Below, piece after piece: positions 58,214 through 64,000 of a stretch of DNA of 64,000 nt. The DNA is taken from assembly GCA_963556145.1 (NCBI GenBank), contig OY744470.1:2418001-2482000 (forward strand). Reading direction: 5' to 3'. The DNA is from Hygrocybe punicea (Eukaryota; Basidiomycota; Agaricomycetes; Agaricales; Hygrophoraceae). Position numbers and translations under genes: made by a program. Positions within the stretch are counted from its first letter, which is position 1, and each line of letters starts with the position of its first letter. The notes beneath the pieces were generated by a model. It was given only the letters and a program-made list of their open reading frames with translations, was not told where the DNA came from and made no database searches.

Positions 58214-58842
58214 TAAAAGATTTGTTTTTCAAAATGTCATTATATATGAAAATAGCAATAACTTGTGACAAGAACAGATATTTCCTTGAGTGTATTTCAT
58301 CCATTCCATTCTGTACATTCCAGTATTACCAGAATATATGTGTGGTTTTACTGAGAGCACAGAGGCAAGAATCCGATGATGTCATCATGGACTTAGCTTG
58401 CAAGTTCTTGTTTGTGTTCCCTCTTGTTCCTGTACCTCCACTGTGCTACCACCTTCACCTCACTCAGTACTCCCTCATAACCCTCACCCAAGCCTTTCCT
58501 TCTGCCCAAAACATCTCCAGACCTCTTCACCCACCATCATCCTCTTCAATGCCCTCCTCACTAGTGTTGCTGTGGCTAAGCTAGCTGCAAGCCAGTTAAG
58601 GTTAGCCGTGGCTACGACTAAGCTAACTACCCAGATTTTTATAGTTGTAGCCGGTAGTCGAAGGTAGCCGACTACAGTCAACTACCGCCAGCTATAGTTG
58701 ATGCAGCGACTTGGCCGCGGCTCGACCAAGCCACAACCAAGCTGTGTGGGTAGCAGGTGAGTAGATACCCATACCCTACCCTGGCCCTCAATTCACCTTG
58801 TGTGCATCGTGCAAATGTCAATTGACATTGCGGCATTTACAC

Positions 58843-59380
58843 TAGTGCTACCAAAGTTCAGTTCAGTCCAGTTCAGACCCATTTTGGCTGAACTCTGAAC
58901 TGAACTCCAGGTTCAGTTCAGGATTTTATGTGAACTGAACCTGAACCGCTGTGAACCGTTCGGATTTTTTTTTCGGAGCCTGAACCGAGTTCATGAACAG
59001 TTCAGACACTTAATTTTAGTATTATCACGCATTTTACCAAAAAAATCACAATTTATTACTGTAGCTATCTAATCTATCGTGGGTTTTTTTCCGCAACCCG
59101 TACCCGTACCCGTACCTGTACCTGTTGCCACGGGTTTGCAGGGGTTAATCCACGGGTCCCCAGCCGTGACCAGGTGGTGTTGGGCACACCACCACCCTCC
59201 CGGATACCTCGCGGTGGAGAGGGTCGGAGGCTGCTGAGGGACTCTCCGACGGAGTCTAGCTGGAAAGCCTGGAAAGACTAGGATGGGAACTGTCTACTAC
59301 ATCAGATCAGCTACTGACTATGACGAACCATGGGAACTCTATCACGTGACCGTCCAGGCACAACTACTACAGCGGTTGCA
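58843..59380. mobile_element. Fragments of further hAT-type ends inside the large hAT element
   Basis: TAGTGCTACCAAAGTTCAG at 58843 followed by many GTTCAG/CTGAAC motifs resembles the left end of the 1265-bp hAT family. 59095-59160 carries (CCCGTA)n and CCACGGGT motifs like the elements at 23035 and 24438. No right ends were found, perhaps because of the gap. Confidence 0.5.
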
Positions 59381-59388
59381 GTGCCGAC

Positions 59389-59488
59389 NNNNNNNNNNNN
59401 NNNNNNNNNNNNNNNNNNNNNNNNNNNNNNNNNNNNNNNNNNNNNNNNNNNNNNNNNNNNNNNNNNNNNNNNNNNNNNNNNNNNNNNN
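59389..59488. other. Assembly gap (100 N)
   Basis: Exactly 100 undetermined bases, the usual placeholder of unknown size. Sequence on the two sides may not be adjacent. Confidence 0.99.
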
Positions 59489-59639
59489 GTTCGTGGGGAG
59501 TGTTTCTTAGAAAAAACAGTTCCTCACCAAGGGTTTCCAGAGTGCAACTTTGATCGGGAAATTACCTTGTTGTTTGGCAAGGGTGGATTTGTCCTTGTTT
59601 CAACTCAATGTACTTACTCACTTGCTAGTGGGGTTATAG

Positions 59640-61465
59640 GTTGAACCTAGTGATGATAGTTATATGAGATAACAATACGGTTATCTTATGTCAGTTGTTA
59701 TTAGATAACAAGGCAGTTATCTAATAGTAGTGGTTAAGGATATGAGATAGCAGTATACAGTTACCTATCAAGAGTAGTTGATACTTGATAACAATATACA
59801 ATACCTGTCAAAGATTAGTTGATGTTAGATAACAATGAACAGTTACCTTATATAAGTCAGAGTATATGACTTGAAGGATGAAAGTATAGTGAGGTCTTCC
59901 AATCAAGGTAAGACTTTGAGATGATAGACACTCAAGCAAGGGTAGGTGATGAGTGTAAGTGGCAATGATGAACAATGAGCAAGAGGATAGTGAAAGTCAA
60001 TGAGGGATATGACAATAGACTATCAACAAAGGATATGTGGATAAAATAAAAGTAACAAGAGCAGTTGATGTTCAAGATATCAGACAATATTCTGAAGCTT
60101 CAAACGCACATTGGCTACTAGTGCAGAATAAAGTACTGGGATATCTTTATGAAGATCAATAGTTTCTTGCCAGAAGAAGTTGACAATAGTGACGGTACTA
60201 TGTCAAGAATATTCTCATACAAGTAATAAAAGACTATCAATATATATCTGATATTGATAACTCAATTAAACTTAATGTCTGAGACTAACAAGCTGACTGA
60301 GAATGGGACTGTGACTGTGACTGTGACTGTGACTGAATTGATGTACTGACTACTACCAAAAGTAGGTATGTACAAAGAAGAAGGGGGGTTGAATCAAAGG
60401 AATGACTGACTGTCTCCTGCAGAAACTGGGCCTTATTTATACCTTTGGCTGCTGCAGGAGTCACTGTGAGTCATAGAAAGAGTTTGAAATAAGTGGGTAG
60501 GGTGTGAATCATAAGGGAGTAATTATGAAATGGGGAAGGGGGTTTGTAAGCATAATATGAAATAAAAGTGCTAACTACTGAGTCATTAAAGAGTAATATG
60601 AAATGAAAAGTAGGGTGATGAGTAAAGAGGCATAGGTCTGTAAACATAAAAGGAAAATGGGGCATAGGTGGTGAGTCATAGACAGGAATTGAGGCATAAT
60701 GCTGTGCAGGTATTGGAAATAGTGCACAGGTGGGTGAGTCATATAGAAGAATGGGGCATAATGTTGTGCAGGTATTGGAAATAGTGCACAGGTTGGTGAC
60801 TCATGTGGAGTCAATTACTGAGATTCCTAGGGTAGATATGATGGGAATGCTGGCATAATTGGTCATAAAGGTCATAATTTGGTCATGATGAGCCATAGAT
60901 GGTCATAGTGGTCCATATATGGTCATAGTAGTCATAAGATGTTGAGGGTAGATCAACTGAGTCATCACAGGAGGGGATGAGTCAAGGGCTGATCTAATCT
61001 GTGATCTGGGGGGGTATTCTATGATTCTCCAGGAATCATGGATCAAGGCTGAGTCATGCTGTTTCAAATTGTGCTTGATAGATCAATTCTTCAGACAATG
61101 CTTCTTTTGATCAATAGATCTTGATGGATGATGTAAGATGGTGCTTCTTATCTTGTTTTGGTCCAACTGAGATAAGATTGTGGCTGTGCAGCTTCTTTGA
61201 TCTTTTGATCTTGATGCCTGATATGGTCCTGCTTTTAGCTAATGTCTTATCCTTAGCAGTTAAGTTAAGGATAATTCATCTAATAACTAATCCTTTAACT
61301 GATAAGTGTCTCTCAACTTGGAACAGTGTCCTGGGGTAGTGTCCTTGTCTTTTCTTATCAGTGGAGGTAAGGTGTCTTAACTTGAACTTTATTCTTGTTA
61401 TTGGCTACTGTTCCTTCAGGCTGATAAACTCAGGTGTCCTTGCTGTCAGCTTGATACCATGTTTG
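59640..61465. repeat. Repeat-rich non-coding region, possible LTR retrotransposon remnant
   Basis: Imperfect units with GATAACAAT and GTTATCT recur from 59660 to 59860. CTGTGA is tandem at 60305-60335. A 63-bp unit with GGCATAATG(C/T)TGTGCAGG occurs twice (60692, 60755), and GGTCATA recurs at 60860-60930. On the minus strand, TATAAATA at about 60440 and TGGTATCAAGC at about 61455 resemble a TATA box and a tRNA-Met primer site. No retroelement coding was found. Confidence 0.4.
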
Positions 61466-61491
61466 ATCCAAAACCACTTTGGACCATGACA

Positions 61492-61680
61492 CCGGACATT
61501 GTCATTGTTGTTTTGGCCATGTCGTCGTCATCCTGTTGCCCTCTGTCGCGTCTTGTGGGCCGCACATAAGGTGTTTGACACCTTATTGCCAGACATTGTC
61601 ATTGTCGTTTTGGCCATGTTGTCATCATCCCATTGCCCTCTGTTGTGTCTTGTGGGCTGCACGCTCGGGGATGACCTCAT
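61492..61680. repeat. Two-copy tandem repeat, 97 bp
   Basis: Unit from CCGGACATTGTCATTG through CTTGTGGGCCGCAC is repeated with substitutions starting at 61589. It lies inside the large hAT element. Confidence 0.85.
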
Positions 61681-62188
61681 TCGCGAGGGGTGGCATACCT
61701 CGCGTGGTCGGCACCCTTGCAAGATCGTGAGCTATTGAAATGGGAGCGTGGGCTACACCCATGCTCTCATAATCCTCCTTGGTGTAGGGAATGTCGCAAA
61801 TGATGCCTACGTGTCAGTTGACACGTTAGCATGTGTTCAGGAGGTCCTCATGTGTGCTTCCATGCTGGAGACGTCAGTCGACATGTTAGTGCATGTTTGG
61901 GAGGTCCCTGTGCATGTTTCTGTGCTGGAGACCTCGCAAACACGCATTGATGTTGTTCGCAAGGTGTGGTTGTTGGAGTGGTTAGCCAATGTCAATGAGG
62001 CTGGGTTGGGGGCACATACTAAGTTGGGCCATTTGGTGGGCGCACCACCGTGACCAATAATTTAAGGTAGCCATAGCTGGTAGCTGGTCATTAGCCTTAT
62101 CTTAGCTGGACCTGGCTAAGCTAAATTTGACTAGGCTAACGGCTACTAGCTGACCGTTAGCCTTAGCTGCTGCAACACTACTCCTCAC

Positions 62189-63564
62189 CAGCAAATGTCT
62201 CATCTTCCTTGGCCACAACTGTCCTGCAGGCCAAGTCTCCACACCGCATGTGCACTGAACACTGGTTGCAGTGTGATGGCGAGTGTTGGTGTAGATCCGG
62301 AAGAGGAATCTACAGAAAGGGATGATCAGCTAATAAGTGATTGTAGGAGTCCTAGGTTTTCTGTAGAGATATCTTGGTTCAATCCTACCCAGATCCGGGA
62401 ATTTCAGAACAGAAATGTAGAGAGAAGATGAAGAGGAATATAGATGATTTGAAGAGAGGACTAAAGTGTAGGATGATAACCTGTATTTCTTATGATTTTG
62501 TAGTGTAAAAGTACTACTATGAAGAATCCTGTGCTGTAAACTATGGGTGAAGGCTGTATCTGATAGGGGTTGAGTGGAGAGGGGATAGGAGAAGGGTGCT
62601 AGGTACTAGGAGAAGGGTGCTATGTGCTAGGAGAAGGGTGCTATGTGCTAGGAGAAGGGTGCTATGCACCAGGAGAAGGGTGCTATGTACCGAGAGATGG
62701 AAAATGAAGAAATATGATATGTAAGTATATACAAACTGATTCTGGGTCATTAGGAACGTTGCATGGTCGATAGGAACGATTCCAGAGTTGGAATCCAGAG
62801 CGGAATCAGTAGAAAAGACTGGAATTGAGCAGAATTGATGATAATGGAATGGAAATGGTTGGGAATGGAGTGGCATATAGAAGGGATATGGATCCAGAGG
62901 GTCCAGAGCCTCTACATCCAGTCAGGACTCAGATAGAGACCATCCCTGGTTGATCTAAATAAAATAACAACAAAGATCCTGGGAAGAAATGAGAGGAAGC
63001 AATGTCAAAAACAGGTGGAATCAGGGGTATAACATGAACAGAATCCAAGCCAGTGGGTATTGAAGCATCAGAAAGTGGTGATCTGGAGCTACCAAAATAG
63101 TATGGGGCGAAATGGCTGGACAAGGAAATAATGGTCATATGTTGATGACAACAAATACAAACATGAAAATTTTCAACATGACTTTGTCATTGACAACAAC
63201 CACAACAAGCCCAACAACCATTAACAAACCCAACAAGCACCAACTCCAACACCAAATGTCAATGGAATATAACAATTTCCTTGGAAAACTTGATGCGGAT
63301 ATGCAGAAGGACTTTGAGAATGCCGGGGCCAAGTTATGTGAAGTCAATGTGGCCAGAAACAACATTATTTGCAACAGATTTGAGGATGAAGCTTGACAGT
63401 GGGTGATGAGGTAACGGCAGGCCATGGGAAGTGATTCCAGTATTGCAGATGTCATGAGCTAATGGAAACTCAACAGCGGGTCCACCAAGGGATATCAACA
63501 GAAATCTGGGACAGTGGGATTGATATCATGGAGCCCTGGGACTCTGTGCACAATGCGTATGATG
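62189..63564. other. Unclassified sequence between hAT elements
   Basis: Flank of the large hAT element, continuing the sequence interrupted at 58553. A 94-codon frame (63112-63396, starting MAGQGNNGHM) is Thr/Asn-rich with no known domain. The 21-bp tandem repeat at 62580 is listed separately. No gene is called. Confidence 0.35.
62583..62697. repeat. 21-bp tandem repeat
   Basis: Five copies of CTAGGAGAAGGGTGCTATGTG, the outer copies diverged. Confidence 0.9.
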
Positions 63565-64000
63565 TAGGGCAGGTCAAGGGTATGCAATACCCCCAGGGGT
63601 TAAGAGTACGGGTACCACAGGTTAAGGGTACGAGTCCAGCCTCAGAATACCCGCAGTACCCACGCGGGTATGGGCTGTATTTCTTTTGGGAGAAGAAACA
63701 TCAAAAACTCAATTTTAGGGGTATTTTTCGCTATTTTTGAGGGATATAATGAGAATCATTGCTTGTAAAAATATGTAAAAATGCTCTCAACACTCCCCAC
63801 AGTATTCTGAACATTGTGCTCCTTTACACTAAAGGGATCCGACCAGTATTTCGTCCACAATAACCATAAAAACCACCAAAAACAGGTAAAAATGGGGTAT
63901 TTTGCATGTTTTTGAGGGATATAATGAGAATCATTGCTTGTAAAAATATGTAAAAATGCTCTCAACACTCCCCACAGTATTCTAAACATTGTGTTCCTTT
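63565..64000. mobile_element. Second copy of the 469-bp hAT element, inverted, with internal duplication, cut by window end
   Basis: Starts TAGGGCAGGTCAAGGGTATG and follows the reverse complement of 24438-24906 closely as far as GCATGTTT (about 63910). There it does not continue to the other end but repeats the segment from TTGAGGGATATAATGAG (first at about 63737, again at about 63911), a tandem duplication of about 174 bp running past the window. Confidence 0.85.

Larger units (their letters stand above)
53753..58240. mobile_element. Fold-back MITE with two nested insertions
   Basis: TA on both sides (53751-53752, 58241-58242). Terminal ATGACATTTTGAAAAACAAA is inverted at the right end. The left arm 53753-54165 is complementary to 54215-54518, then 57051-57129, then 58216-58240, with a centre of roughly 50 bp. 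The right arm is split by the LTR-like element B and by a second fold-back element; without them it is about 0.87 kb and nearly palindromic. No coding capacity. Confidence 0.85.
58562..62180. mobile_element. Large hAT-type element, 3619 bp including the gap
   Basis: Perfect 8-bp duplication CTCCTCAC (58554-58561, 62181-62188). Inverted ends are TAGTGTTGCTGTGGCTAAG and TAGTGTTGCAGCAGCTAAG. Subterminal GCTAAG, TAGCCG and TAGCTG motifs are frequent for about 200 bp at each end. No transposase frame was found, but a 100-N gap and nested sequence lie inside. The ends match the 1265-bp hAT element in their first 9 bp. Confidence 0.9.

Noticed and set aside
58562..62180. CRISPR-like array or rRNA in the repeat-rich right end
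   Set aside because: Repeats are imperfect tandem or inverted units without regular spacers, and the setting is eukaryotic; no rRNA sequence was recognised.

Overview
The window looks like nuclear DNA of a mushroom-forming basidiomycete (Agaricomycetes). Genes have many introns of about 48-65 nt, neighbouring genes are often divergent or tail-to-tail, and the families seen are typical of that group: an array of small BTB/POZ genes, an N2227-type carnosine N-methyltransferase, a DUF4246 relic, jacalin-like lectins and Harbinger/hAT/Tc1 transposons. No bacterial operon signals are present. A 100-N assembly gap lies at 59389-59488. All gene models were spliced by eye; the best-resolved ones (F-BAR/SH3, coatomer zeta, NIF3-like, jacalin-like B, carnosine methyltransferase, clathrin light chain, both transposases) keep reading frame across every junction.

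Layout. 1-11.5 kb is housekeeping gene space: a multi-pass membrane protein running off the left edge, a Yar1-like ankyrin protein, a decayed DUF4246 gene, a Hof1/Imp2-type F-BAR/SH3 cytokinesis protein and coatomer zeta. 11.6-17.6 kb holds a block with a NIF3-like gene, a Pro/Gln-rich unknown gene and two divergent jacalin-like lectin genes. A second, decaying copy of the block lies at 26.46-30.98 kb, followed by a relic of a third copy of the unknown gene. Between the copies (18-26 kb) sits a transposon cluster: a two-gene Tc1/mariner element with an intact transposase, and an LTR-like element broken by two hAT insertions.

31.2-47.7 kb is again gene space: a secreted metallophosphoesterase (5'-nucleotidase type), carnosine N-methyltransferase, a tandem array of BTB/POZ genes on the minus strand (four genes plus one pseudogene), a microbial-type PARG and clathrin light chain. 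From 47.8 kb to the end the sequence is almost entirely nested transposons: an intact two-gene Harbinger element inserted 75 bp upstream of the clathrin light chain start codon, several hAT-type elements with 8-bp target duplications, fold-back MITEs with TA duplications, and a second copy of the LTR-like element inside a fold-back arm.

Several insertions are proven inside this window because the uninterrupted target survives in a paralogous copy. The most unusual item is the Tc1/mariner element, which carries a second, convergently transcribed 424-residue gene of unknown function ending in a SAM-like domain.
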